Assembly: GCF_900766215.1 (NCBI RefSeq)
Contig: NZ_CAAFUQ010000054.1
Span: 1 to 52,409 of the forward strand
Length of the DNA stretch: 52,409 bases
Direction: 5' to 3'
From: an uncultured Finegoldia sp.
Lineage (GTDB): Bacteria; Bacillota; Clostridia; Tissierellales; Peptoniphilaceae
In this document: positions 1-8,891 of the stretch, in pieces
How positions within the stretch are numbered: the first letter of the stretch is position 1
Layout: each line of letters begins with the position of its first letter
Program-made: the position numbers and the translations under genes
Notes under the pieces: model-generated
Told to the model about the DNA's origin: nothing
The model's database searches: none
What the model saw: the letters and a program-made list of their open reading frames with translations, nothing else

Positions 1-3000
1 TCTTCTTTCTTTGCGCCTTCTTCTTCCTTAGCTTTTTCTACAGATTCAACTTTTTTACCTTCTTTTTCAAGGTTTTCTTGTGGTTCTTGTGAATCTTCAA
101 CTGAGTTAGAATAATCCATTTCTGCCATTCTCTTGTAAGTGTTGTATCTTTCCTTAGCATCTCTTTCAGCTTCTTGGAATAATTCTTCAGCTTGTTCAGG
201 GAATGATTTTCGTAATGACAAGTATCTTACTTCTCCTCTGATGAAGTCTTGGAATGATCCAGTTGGTTCTTTAGAGTCTAATTGGAATGGATTCTTTCCT
301 TCTTCTGCAAGAGTTGGATCGAATCTGTATAAGTGCCAGTAACCAGCTTCTACAGCTAATTTTTCTTGACGTTGGCTCTTACCCATACCAGCTTTAATAC
401 CGTGGTTGATACATGGTGAGTAAGCGATGATTAATGATGGTCCATCATATTCTTCTGCTTCTCTAATAGCTTTTAATGTTTGATTTTGGTTAGCACCCAT
501 AGCGATTTGTGCTACGTATACGTATCCGTAAGTTGATGCCATTAATCCTAAATCTTTCTTTCTAACTTTCTTACCACTTGCAGCAAATTGTGCTACAGCT
601 GCTGTTGGAGTTGACTTAGAAGCTTGTCCACCAGTATTTGAGTAAACTTCTGTATCGAATACCATAACATTGATGTTTTCACCAGATGCTAATACGTGAT
701 CCAATCCGCCGTATCCGATATCATAAGCCCAACCGTCTCCACCGAAGATCCATACAGATTTCTTAATTAAGAAGTCTCTGTCTGTTCTTATATATTTCAA
801 TAATTCTTCAGCTTCTTCGTTATTAGTGTTGTCATCTAAGTGTTGTAAGATTTCTGCCGCACATGCTTTTGATGTAGCTACATCGTCCATGTTTTCAACG
901 AATTTCTTGAATGGTGCATTCAATGGACTTTCAATGTTCAAGTCTAAGAATGCTTGCATTTTTTCTTTTAATTGTAATCTGATCTTCTTGATAGCTAAGT
1001 GCATACCATATCCGTATTCAGCGTTGTCTTCGAATAATGAGTTAGCCCAAGCTGGTCCTTTACCTTCAGCATTTGTGCAGTAAGGAGTTGAAGGAGCACT
1101 TGCACCCCAGATTGATGAACAACCTGTAGCGTTAGCTATAAGCATTCTATCACCGTATAATTGAGTGATTAATTTAGCGTATGGAGTTTCTCCACAACCA
1201 GCACATGCTCCAGAGAATTCAAACAATGGTTGTTGGAATTGTGAGCCTTTAACTGTTTTTTCTGCTGGCATTAAGTCTTCTTTGTATCCAACTTTTTCTA
1301 CAGCGTAAGTCCAGTTGTCTTTTTGTGCAAGATGTTGTTCTTCGAAAGGTTTCATGATTAATGCTTTTTCTTTTGCTGGACATACATCAGCACAGTTACC
1401 GCAACCTGTACAGTCTGCTGGTGAAACTTGGATTCTGAATGTTAAATCTTCGAATCCCTTACCAACTGCTTTTTTGCTTTCGAAAGTTTCAGGAGCGTTC
1501 TTTCTGTCTTCTTCATTTAATAAGAATGGTCTGATAACTGCGTGTGGACATACATAAGCACATTGGTTACATTGGATACATTTATCCATTTGCCATTCTG
1601 GAACGTTAAGAGCGATACATCTCTTTTCGTAAGCTGAAGTTCCCATTGGGAATTCACCATTTGCTCTGTCTTTGAATGCAGATACTGGTAAATCATTACC
1701 TTGTTGTGCATTCATTACACTTGCAACTTCTTTTACGAATTCTGGAAGGTTAGCGTCTTTTTCAACGTCTTCTTCAACATTTTTCCATTCAGCTGGAACA
1801 TTGATTTCTACAAGTTGATCGATACCTTGATCTACTGCAGCGTAGTTCATGTTTACAATATCTTCACCTTTTCTTCCGTAGTTATGAACTATAGATTCTT
1901 TTAATTTCTTAATAGCTTCATCTATAGGTAATACTTTAGATAATTTGAAGAATGCAGCTTGCATAATCATGTTAGTTCTTCCACCTAATCCTACTTCTGC
2001 TGCAATCTTAGAAGCGTTGATTGTGTAAAATTTAATGTCGTTTTCAGCGATGTATTTCTTTAATTTGCCTGGAAGGTGAGTGTCTAATTCTTCTTCATTC
2101 CAGATACAGTTTAGTAAGAATGTACCACCTTTTCTTAAACCTCTTAATAAATCGTATTGATATACATAAGCTTGTTTTGAACAAGAAATGAAATCTGATT
2201 CATCTAATAGGTAAGTTGAGTGAATTGGGTTGTTACCAAATCTTAAGTGAGACATTGTAACCCCACCAGATTTTTTAGAGTCATAGTCGAAGTAACCTTG
2301 AGCGTACATGTCAGTACCATCACCTATAATCTTGATAGCTGATTTGTTAGCACCTACTGTACCGTCAGAACCGAATCCCCAGAACTTACATCTGATAGTT
2401 CCTTCAGGTGAAGTGTTTATAGTATCTTTTACTTCTAATGATCTGTGAGTAACATCATCTACTATACCGATAGTAAATTGTGTTCTTGGTTGATCTTGTT
2501 TTAAGTTTTCGTAAACTGTGTTAATGTGAGTAGGAGTTGTGTCCTTTGAACCTAAACCATAGATACCACCAACGATAACTGGTTTATTTTCTTGGTCATA
2601 GAAACAATCTCTAACGTCAAGATATAGAGGTTCTCCTAATGAACCTTTTTCTTTAGTTCTATCTAAAACTGCAATTTTCTTAACTGTTTTTGGAATTACA
2701 TTTAAGAAATGTTCTTTAGAGAAAGGTCTGTATAAGTGAACTTTAACTACCCCTACTTTTTCGCCTTTTCCTACCAAGTAATCTACAGTTTCTTCAATAG
2801 TTTCAGTTGCTGAACCCATAGCTACTATAATATTTTCAGCGTCATCTGCACCATAGTAGTTGAATAATCCGTAGTTTCTGCCTGTAATCTTGTTAATTTC
2901 ATTGATATAGCCTTCTGTAATACCAACGATATCTTCATAGTATGTATTAGATGCTTCCATACCTTGGAAATAAACGTCTGGATTTTCAGCTGTACCCATA

Positions 3001-3644
3001 GTCTTAGGATTTTCTGGATTTAAAGCATTTCTTCTGAATTCATCAATAGCTTCCCAGTCAACAATCTTAGCTAAGTCTTCATAATCCATAACTTCGATTT
3101 TTTGAATTTCGTGACTTGTTCTGAAACCATCGAAGAAATGTAAGAATGGTACTTTACCTTTAATAGAAGAAAGGTGAGCTACTGCTGCTAAGTCCATAAC
3201 TTCTTGAACTGAACCTGAACATAACAATGCAAAACCTGTTTGTCTTGCTGCCATAACGTCTTGGTGGTCACCAAAAATGCTAAGTGCATGTGATGCCAAA
3301 GCTCTTGCTGATACGTGGAATACACCAGGTAAGTTTTCTCCGGCAATTTTGTACATGTTTGGTACCATTAACAACAAACCTTGTGATGCTGTAAATGTAG
3401 ATGCCAAAGCCCCTGCAACTAAAGCCCCGTGTACAGAACCAGCTGCTCCACCTTCTGATTGTAATTCAGTTACTTGTACAGTTTCACCGAATAAGTTTTT
3501 ACGTCCATCTGCTGCCCAAACATCAATTGCTTCTGGCATTGGTGATGATGGAGTAATTGGATAAATAGTTGCCACATCTGAAAATGCATAAGCTATATGA
3601 GCTGCTGCTGTATTTCCGTCCATGGTTTTCATGTGTTTTGCCAT
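1..3644 (-). CDS. nifJ: Pyruvate:ferredoxin (flavodoxin) oxidoreductase, 3' end cut by window edge
   Basis: The reading frame is open from the ATG at 3644 to the left edge, at least 1213 codons. The enzyme oxidatively decarboxylates pyruvate to acetyl-CoA and reduces ferredoxin in the cytoplasm. Visible landmarks: the N-terminal pyrimidine-binding domain with YPITPSSPMPE near residue 28; a two-cluster ferredoxin domain near residue 685 (CIQCNQCAYVCPHA, then CTGCGNCADVCPAKE); the third cluster motif ACAGCGETPY near residue 812; and the TPP-binding region GDGWAYDIGYGG near residue 965 followed by DTEVYSNTGGQ. The protein normally ends near 1170-1200 residues. Here a Glu/Lys-rich tail continues to the edge, so the true C-terminus is not seen. 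The RBS is weak (GGGG 9 bases before ATG). It is well separated from hprK and has its own promoter. The reduced ferredoxin would feed the Rnf complex encoded at 39.8-44.8 kb. Confidence 0.96.
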   Translation of the reverse strand, partial: MAKHMKTMDGNTAAAHIAYAFSDVATIYPITPSSPMPEAIDVWAADGRKNLFGETVQVTELQSEGGAAGSVHGALVAGALASTFTASQGLLLMVPNMYKIAGENLPGVFHVSARALASHALSIFGDHQDVMAARQTGFALLCSGSVQEVMDLAAVAHLSSIKGKVPFLHFFDGFRTSHEIQKIEVMDYEDLAKIVDWEAIDEFRRNALNPENPKTMGTAENPDVYFQGMEASNTYYEDIVGITEGYINEINKITGRNYGLFNYYGADDAENIIVAMGSATETIEETVDYLVGKGEKVGVVKVHLYRPFSKEHFLNVIPKTVKKIAVLDRTKEKGSLGEPLYLDVRDCFYDQENKPVIVGGIYGLGSKDTTPTHINTVYENLKQDQPRTQFTIGIVDDVTHRSLEVKDTINTSPEGTIRCKFWGFGSDGTVGANKSAIKIIGDGTDMYAQGYFDYDSKKSGGVTMSHLRFGNNPIHSTYLLDESDFISCSKQAYVYQYDLLRGLRKGGTFLLNCIWNEEELDTHLPGKLKKYIAENDIKFYTINASKIAAEVGLGGRTNMIMQAAFFKLSKVLPIDEAIKKLKESIVHNYGRKGEDIVNMNYAAVDQGIDQLVEINVPAEWKNVEEDVEKDANLPEFVKEVASVMNAQQGNDLPVSAFKDRANGEFPMGTSAYEKRCIALNVPEWQMDKCIQCNQCAYVCPHAVIRPFLLNEEDRKNAPETFESKKAVGKGFEDLTFRIQVSPADCTGCGNCADVCPAKEKALIMKPFEEQHLAQKDNWTYAVEKVGYKEDLMPAEKTVKGSQFQQPLFEFSGACAGCGETPYAKLITQLYGDRMLIANATGCSSIWGASAPSTPYCTNAEGKGPAWANSLFEDNAEYGYGMHLAIKKIRLQLKEKMQAFLDLNIESPLNAPFKKFVENMDDVATSKACAAEILQHLDDNTNNEEAEELLKYIRTDRDFLIKKSVWIFGGDGWAYDIGYGGLDHVLASGENINVMVFDTEVYSNTGGQASKSTPTAAVAQFAASGKKVRKKDLGLMASTYGYVYVAQIAMGANQNQTLKAIREAEEYDGPSLIIAYSPCINHGIKAGMGKSQRQEKLAVEAGYWHLYRFDPTLAEEGKNPFQLDSKEPTGSFQDFIRGEVRYLSLRKSFPEQAEELFQEAERDAKERYNTYKRMAEMDYSNSVEDSQEPQENLEKEGKKVESVEKAKEEEGAKKE

Positions 3645-3690
3645 TTATTTAACCCCCTATATATAAATAAATAAATTGTTTAAATTAAAA

Positions 3691-3743
3691 CGGATTCAAT
3701 CCGCTCTACGAATAATTATAACTCAATAAAATTCTCATTGCAA
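3691..3743 (-). promoter_or_regulatory. nifJ promoter and leader palindrome
   Basis: On the minus strand TTGCAA (3738-3743) and TATAAT (3715-3720) are separated by exactly 17 bases, a good sigma-A promoter for nifJ. About 15 bases downstream lies the palindrome CGGATT-G-AATCCG (3691-3703), followed by a T-rich stretch. It could be an operator, a 5'UTR hairpin or a weak attenuator; the sequence alone does not decide. Confidence 0.7.
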
Positions 3744-3779
3744 GAATAACAAACTTGGTCAAAAAATTTTATTGTGAAA

Positions 3780-4739
3780 TTATTTTTTGTTATTTTTTAA
3801 CTGCTTTCTATGTTCCTCAGTATCTTTTTTCATGTTGGCAATTAACTTATTATTCAACTCTTGTGCAGCGTTATAACCCAAAAGTTTTTGTCTTTGATTT
3901 CTAACTGCAACCTCAACAATCATAGCGATATTTCTACCTGGTTTAACAGGAACTTCAAGATAAGGAAGTTCAACTCCCAAAATTTCTGTAGTATGATCGT
4001 CAAGTCCAATTCTATCGTATTCTTTGTCGTCTTGCCATTTTTCAAGCTTGATTACCAAATCTATAAAAGTAGTTAATCTTACAGAACCGGTACCGTATAA
4101 TCTCTGAATGTCTAAAATTCCAAGACCTCTAACTTCCAAATAATGCCTTATATTAAGAGGAGCTTGTGCCAACAATCCTTTTTCGATTTTTCTAATTTCC
4201 ACGACATCATCTGCAACAAGTCTGTGTCCTCTAGTAACCAAGTCCAAAGCAGTTTCGCTTTTTCCTACAGAACTATCTCCCATCAACAAAACACCCATAC
4301 CAAATACATCTAATAAAGATGCGTGTATAGTATCTTCTTCACTCAAAAAATATTCCAATACTTCATCAAGAGCAGAAATAAGTCTTGTAGTAGTTCTGTC
4401 TGAAATCAACAACGTTTTATCGTATTCTTCAGCTAATTTTCTAACCTCATCTGGAATTTGAGCATAATGCGAAAACACAATGCAAGGAATATCATATTCC
4501 ATCATCGCTCTTACTCTTTCTTTTCTTAGTTCAATATCCATCGCCATGTAATATGCAAGCTCTGCCTTACCAAACAATTGAATTCTTCTGAATGGAAATT
4601 CTTCTAAAAACCCTGAAAGTTGTAACCCTGGTCTGTTTATTTCAGAATTTGTTATTTCGATAGTTTCATAATCAGAACTTGTCCTTACAACATGCAAGTC
4701 CAATTTTTTGACAACTGCACTTAATTTTACTGTTTTCAT
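3780..4739 (-). CDS. hprK: HPr kinase/phosphorylase
   Basis: 319 residues, the usual length. It phosphorylates and dephosphorylates Ser46 of HPr and sets carbon catabolite repression in low-GC Gram-positives. The N-terminal half (about 1-130) is the family-specific domain. The C-terminal kinase domain has the P-loop GDSSVGKS at 154-161, followed by ETALDLVTRGHRLVADD. The family signature LEVRGLGILDI and the region EVPVKPGRN are also present. A clean GGAGGG lies just before the ATG. It stands alone on the minus strand, upstream of nifJ, and is divergent from the wall hydrolase at 4962. No ptsH or lgt gene lies next to it, unlike the arrangement in many Firmicutes. Confidence 0.97.
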   Translation of the reverse strand: MKTVKLSAVVKKLDLHVVRTSSDYETIEITNSEINRPGLQLSGFLEEFPFRRIQLFGKAELAYYMAMDIELRKERVRAMMEYDIPCIVFSHYAQIPDEVRKLAEEYDKTLLISDRTTTRLISALDEVLEYFLSEEDTIHASLLDVFGMGVLLMGDSSVGKSETALDLVTRGHRLVADDVVEIRKIEKGLLAQAPLNIRHYLEVRGLGILDIQRLYGTGSVRLTTFIDLVIKLEKWQDDKEYDRIGLDDHTTEILGVELPYLEVPVKPGRNIAMIVEVAVRNQRQKLLGYNAAQELNNKLIANMKKDTEEHRKQLKNNKK

Positions 4740-4866
4740 AAGTTCCCTCCTTATTATATTTTATATTCTAATCAATTTATACGCAAATAATAAATGACAT
4801 ATAACGAAAATTTCGCACATTAAATGTTACGTTTTTGTAATATTTAACGTTTTTTTAACCTAATTT

Positions 4867-4943
4867 ATTACAAAAAAGTTACAATAAGTTACAAATGTGT
4901 TACAATATATTATATTAAATTTGCAGATTAAAAACTTTTAATC
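4867..4943 (+). promoter_or_regulatory. Four tandem GTTACAA-type direct repeats, promoter and 5'UTR hairpin
   Basis: Heptamers ATTACAA (4867), GTTACAA (4878), GTTACAA (4888) and GTTACAA (4899) start 11, 10 and 11 bases apart, about one DNA turn each. TATATT at 4911-4916 fits a -10 box with the 4888 repeat in the -35 position (17-base spacer), as in activator-dependent promoters. A perfect 8-bp hairpin GATTAAAA-AC-TTTTAATC (4926-4943) sits in the leader just before the RBS AGGAGG. Tandem same-strand half sites suit an OmpR-family dimer. The sequence resembles the MtrA box of actinobacteria and, less well, the WalR box; both regulators are known for wall hydrolase control. The assignment is inference. 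Confidence 0.6.
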
Positions 4944-4961
4944 GTAAAATTAGGAGGAAAA

Positions 4962-6689
4962 ATGAACAATATAAAAAAACCATTGTTAGTGATGGGATTA
5001 ATGTTTACCTTTTCTGCTTTAAATGCAACTTCTTCATTTGCTGATGTTGACAATACAAAGCTTGTAGAAGAAGTAAAACAAGACGCTTTAAATTACACTA
5101 CAAATTTGCAAAATACAATTAAAGATCAAGAAAATGTGAATGCAGAGGATTCCATCAAATCCAATGGTGCACAACAAACTGAAAAAGTTAATACTGAAAA
5201 TATTGAAAAAGAAAATAAAGAAGATCAAGAAGATAAAAAAGATTCTACAAAAGAAGATTTGACTGAAGGCGTTGAAGATTCAAAAGAACTTTTGAAAAAA
5301 CCTGCTGAAGTAAAAGCAGTCAAAAGAGCCGATGTGAAGAAAATCACTTCATCAAGTAAATACGAAACAGCTACTAATATAAGAAATGAATATTTTTCAA
5401 AATCAAATACAGTTATTCTAACAAATAGCTCAACATTTGTAGATTCACTATCTGCTGTTTCACTATCAAGAGGTAACACTCCAATATTATTTTCTAACCA
5501 ATCTTCTTTAGATAGTAAAACATTGGCAAACCTAAAAGCTAACAAACCTAAAAAAGTTTACATTTTAGGTGGAGAAAAATCCGTTAGCAATTCTGTAGTA
5601 AATCAACTTAAAAGTTTGGGAATAATTGTTGAAAGAATTGCTGGACATGATAGATACGAAGTTAATGCTAAAGTCGCAGCAAAAACACATAATCCAAATA
5701 CAAAACAAAAAACAAATATACTTATAACTTCAGGCGAAAATCATAGTGACGCTATATCATCTGCTATTTTAGCTCAAAACAAAAAAGCTCCTATACTTTT
5801 CGTTAGAAAAAATGAAGTTCCTACATCTATAAAAGGTTATTTGTTATCTTTAAAGAGAAACAATGCTATAGGAAGTATAACAATCGTTGGTGGTAACTTA
5901 TCAGTATCTCAACAAGTAGAATCTTACTTAAGAACTTTTAGCAATAATGTAAGTAGGATTGCTGATCGTGACAGATACACTACTAACGTAAAAGTTGCAA
6001 AACAAGTTAACCCTAATGCAAAAAGAGTAATCGTAGCTGAAGGTAATGGTTACAACGATGCATTATTAATGTCACCTGTTGCTACAAAATTAAATACTTC
6101 TTTAATATTGACAAAACCTAACGATGTAACAAGAGCAAAAGATTATTCTTCAAACGACAAAAGCTCTACTATGGAAGCATTCTTCAAGAACAACAAATCC
6201 ATAGACCAAGTTATAGTTTGTGAAGGAAATCATTCAATTTCTGATTTCGTATCATCATCAATAGCTGATTTATTAGCTGGTAAAAGCCTTAAAACTGCAC
6301 CAAAAGCAGATGCATTATACAAAAAAGAAAAAGCTGAACTAAGAAAAAGCAACACTAAAACTTCTCAAAAACCTGTAAATTCCTTACAAGCTCAACTTAC
6401 AAAAGCAAAAAGGGTATTTACAGTAAGATCTACAGCTTATACTTCTGACCCACGTGAAAATGGCGGTTGGAATGTAACAGCTATTGGAACAAAAATTAGA
6501 CGTGGAGTTATCGCAGTAGATCCAAGGGTTATTCCTTTGAGAACAAGAGTTTATGTAGAAGGATACGGATTTGCTACAGCAGAAGACACTGGTGGAGCTA
6601 TTAAAGGAAATAAAATTGATATAGTAATGGATACAAAAGCGCAATCTCGTAACTGGGGAGTTAGAAACGTTAAAATCTACATCTTATAA
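4962..6689 (+). CDS. Secreted wall-binding protein: CWB2 repeats plus 3D (Rpf/MltA-like) domain
   Basis: 575 residues. A signal peptide (about 1-27, ending SSFA before D) is followed by a Glu/Lys/Asp-rich linker to about residue 125. Three CWB2-type repeats follow (about 126-430), each with a pattern like ILTNSSTFVDSLSAVSLS and a KVYILGGEKSVS-like segment. The C-terminus (about 490-575) is a 3D domain starting TAYTSDP, with its three aspartates at D520 (VDPRVIP), D542 (EDTGGAIKG) and D553 (IDIVMD). 3D domains resemble the lytic transglycosylase fold of MltA and Rpf/Sps-type proteins, so a peptidoglycan-cleaving role is likely. CWB2 domains hold proteins to anionic wall polymers. It has its own promoter and terminator, and is adjacent to a paralogue with a different catalytic domain. 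Confidence 0.93.
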   Translation: MNNIKKPLLVMGLMFTFSALNATSSFADVDNTKLVEEVKQDALNYTTNLQNTIKDQENVNAEDSIKSNGAQQTEKVNTENIEKENKEDQEDKKDSTKEDLTEGVEDSKELLKKPAEVKAVKRADVKKITSSSKYETATNIRNEYFSKSNTVILTNSSTFVDSLSAVSLSRGNTPILFSNQSSLDSKTLANLKANKPKKVYILGGEKSVSNSVVNQLKSLGIIVERIAGHDRYEVNAKVAAKTHNPNTKQKTNILITSGENHSDAISSAILAQNKKAPILFVRKNEVPTSIKGYLLSLKRNNAIGSITIVGGNLSVSQQVESYLRTFSNNVSRIADRDRYTTNVKVAKQVNPNAKRVIVAEGNGYNDALLMSPVATKLNTSLILTKPNDVTRAKDYSSNDKSSTMEAFFKNNKSIDQVIVCEGNHSISDFVSSSIADLLAGKSLKTAPKADALYKKEKAELRKSNTKTSQKPVNSLQAQLTKAKRVFTVRSTAYTSDPRENGGWNVTAIGTKIRRGVIAVDPRVIPLRTRVYVEGYGFATAEDTGGAIKGNKIDIVMDTKAQSRNWGVRNVKIYIL

Positions 6690-6700
6690 TATAAACTACT

Positions 6701-6730
6701 AAGCACTGATTAAAATCAGTGCTTTTTTAA
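6701..6730 (+). terminator. Rho-independent terminator after the CWB2-3D gene
   Basis: Perfect 10-bp stem AAGCACTGAT / ATCAGTGCTT with a TAAA loop and a run of T, 12 bases after the stop codon. Confidence 0.9.
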
Positions 6731-7144
6731 TGTAATTTTTTACAATGATTTTGAAACACAATGTCAGTTTTCAGTCGTTACCAAACAAATTTTAAGCGAT
6801 TTTTCATAAAAACCAGCAATTGTTACATTTTTTTAATAATTACCGTTTGTATGTCCTCTTTAAGGTATTTTTTTCAAAAGTTACAAATCGGTTACAAACT
6901 ATCCCCCATTTTATGGGAAGTGTGTTTTTCAAGTAATTCACAAATTTTTGGATTTGTAAATAGTTTTGGGCAAATTTTACATAGTTTCTCAAATATTGAG
7001 CAAATTAAGCTAATAAATGTCAAATTTGTTTGAAAGTTATGAAAAATTCTTGTAAACTATTAGAGTAATTTAAATAAGTTACAAATTGGTTACAAATTTA
7101 ATGAGCAATTAAAATTTGTTCATTGAAGTATATTAGGAGGATAC
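6731..7144 (+). promoter_or_regulatory. 414-bp regulatory intergenic region with two pairs of GTTACAA repeats
   Basis: No convincing gene lies here. GTTACAA pairs occur at 6880/6891 and 7078/7089, each exactly 11 bases apart, and a lone GTTACAT at 6822. A small hairpin CCCAT-TTT-ATGGG follows the first pair. After the second pair a near-perfect RNA hairpin (about 7101-7126, arms AATGAGCAA and TTGTTCATT) precedes the RBS AGGAGG. No clear -10 box sits at the right distance from the repeats, so promoter positions are unsure. The architecture parallels that upstream of 4962. Confidence 0.55.
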
Positions 7145-8800
7145 ATGAATAATTTTAAGAAGCCACTTCTTGTTATGACTTTGGCTGTATCATTATCTTT
7201 GGGAGCAAATGTTTCATTTGCAGATAATGAAAATAACAAGTCAGAAACAAATGTTAAAGCTATATTAGATAATTCAAGTAAAACAGAAACAACTAAGATA
7301 CAAGTAAAGCTAGATGAAAATAATAAAGTAATATCTAATAAAAATCAAAATAATAAAGAAGAGAAAAAAGAAGCTGAAGTAAAATCAGAAAAAAGTGCCA
7401 AAACAGAAAGAATTGACGCAAAAAACAGATTTGAAACAGCTAAGAAAATCAAAGAAAAAGAATTCAAAAATGCAGATACTGCAGTAATTGTAAATTCAAA
7501 TGAATTTTCTGATTCAATCAGTGCAACTAATATTTCAAATGGTAAATCACCAATTCTTTACACTGATTCAAACAAACTAGACAACTTAACAAAAGAAGCC
7601 TTGAACGGCGTAAAAAAAGTCTACATAACTGGTGGCGAAAAAACTATTAGTTCCAAAGTAGTTAAGGAATTAAATGGTTTGGGAATTGAAGTCATCAGAG
7701 TAAAAGGCAAAGACAGATACGATGTAAATGCAAAATCAGCTACTATATCTCACCCAGTTTCTAACAAGAAACAAAACGTGGTTATCGCATCTGGCGAAAA
7801 CTTTGCAGATTCGATTTCTTCTACTTCTTTGGCTAAGAAAAAGAACGCACCAGTTCTTTTAGTTAAGAAAAATGAAGTTCCAAAATCAATCAAAGAATAC
7901 TTAAACTCTTTCAGAAAAAAAGGTCTTTTAGGAGATATTACTATAGTAGGTGGAGAAAATTCCGTTTCAAAAATTGTCGAAAACGAACTTTCCAAGCTTG
8001 CAAAAGTTACTAGAATTGCAGGAGACGACAGATATCAAACATCTGTAAAAGTTGCAAAACATGTAGGTGTAAATTCTGAAAGAACAATTGTTGCTAGTGG
8101 AGAAAAATTTGTAGATGTACTTGCTGCATCTCCTGTAGCTCAAAAATACAACGCACCAATAGTTCTAGTTAAGAAGATGGATGTTCCAAGAAATGAAGAT
8201 TATAAAACTCAAGAACAAAAATCAAATTCTGTGGAATCTTTCTTCAAACAAAACAAATCAAAAATTATGCACACAATGGTATTTGGTGGCAAAAACACAA
8301 TTGACAATTTCGTAGTTAATGGAATTAAAGATTTGTTAGCCGGTAAATCACTACAAGCAAAACCAAAGGTAGACGCACTTGTAAATTTACCTAAAAAACA
8401 AGAACAACAAGTTCAAGAAGAAACTAATAAATTAGACAAAATCGTAAATCTTGCTTACAAACAATTAGGTAAGCCTTATGTTTGGGGAACTCACGGTCCA
8501 AGATCATTCGACTGTTCAGGACTTACATCTTATCTATACAAACAAGTTTATGGTATTGGAATCAGCACAAGTTCAAGAGCGCAAGCTTCTTACGGATACA
8601 AAGTTTCCAAATCAAACTTGAAGAAAGGTGATTTGATGTTCTTCGCAACAGGTGGTGGCGGAATAAGTCACGTTGGGATTTATGTTGGTAACAACAAATT
8701 AATCCACGCTTCTACCCCATCAACAGGAGTTATCTTATCAGATATCAACTCAAGCTATTATCAAAGAACATTTGTTACAGCAAGAAGATTATTAGGTTAA
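7145..8800 (+). CDS. Secreted wall-binding endopeptidase: CWB2 repeats plus NlpC/P60
   Basis: 551 residues. A signal peptide (1-26, ending VSFA before D) is followed by a Lys/Glu-rich linker and three CWB2-type repeats (about 88-405). The C-terminal NlpC/P60 cysteine peptidase domain (about 428-551) shows all three catalytic positions: Cys457 in RSFDCSGLTSYLY, His509 in ISHVGIYVG and His521 in KLIHASTPS. The family cuts D-gamma-glutamyl-meso-diaminopimelate or analogous stem-peptide bonds. The RBS is AGGAGG and the terminator follows directly. It is a paralogue of the upstream CWB2 gene: the wall-binding part is shared and the catalytic part is swapped. Confidence 0.94.
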   Translation: MNNFKKPLLVMTLAVSLSLGANVSFADNENNKSETNVKAILDNSSKTETTKIQVKLDENNKVISNKNQNNKEEKKEAEVKSEKSAKTERIDAKNRFETAKKIKEKEFKNADTAVIVNSNEFSDSISATNISNGKSPILYTDSNKLDNLTKEALNGVKKVYITGGEKTISSKVVKELNGLGIEVIRVKGKDRYDVNAKSATISHPVSNKKQNVVIASGENFADSISSTSLAKKKNAPVLLVKKNEVPKSIKEYLNSFRKKGLLGDITIVGGENSVSKIVENELSKLAKVTRIAGDDRYQTSVKVAKHVGVNSERTIVASGEKFVDVLAASPVAQKYNAPIVLVKKMDVPRNEDYKTQEQKSNSVESFFKQNKSKIMHTMVFGGKNTIDNFVVNGIKDLLAGKSLQAKPKVDALVNLPKKQEQQVQEETNKLDKIVNLAYKQLGKPYVWGTHGPRSFDCSGLTSYLYKQVYGIGISTSSRAQASYGYKVSKSNLKKGDLMFFATGGGGISHVGIYVGNNKLIHASTPSTGVILSDINSSYYQRTFVTARRLLG

Positions 8801-8804
8801 ATTC

Positions 8805-8839
8805 AAAAGCAATGATTTTCTGTGAATCATTGCTTTTTT
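8805..8839. terminator. Bidirectional terminator between convergent genes
   Basis: A 13-bp stem AAAAGCAATGATT / AATCATTGCTTTT with T runs on both strands. It can serve the NlpC/P60 gene and the convergent membrane protein gene ending at 8892. Confidence 0.85.
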
Positions 8840-8891
8840 ATTGCCTATTCTGCCTATTTTTTAGTAAACTTTTTTACCACAAATACAAATC

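Noticed and set aside
6761..7033. 90-codon plus-strand ORF between the two CWB2 genes
   Set aside because: No RBS, Phe/Ile-rich composition typical of AT-rich spacer, and it covers the GTTACAA repeats and hairpins; regulatory DNA explains it better.
4867..7095. GTTACAA repeats as a CRISPR or iteron-type replication origin
   Set aside because: Units are 7 bases at about 11-base spacing without spacers, no cas or rep gene is near, and they sit at promoter positions.
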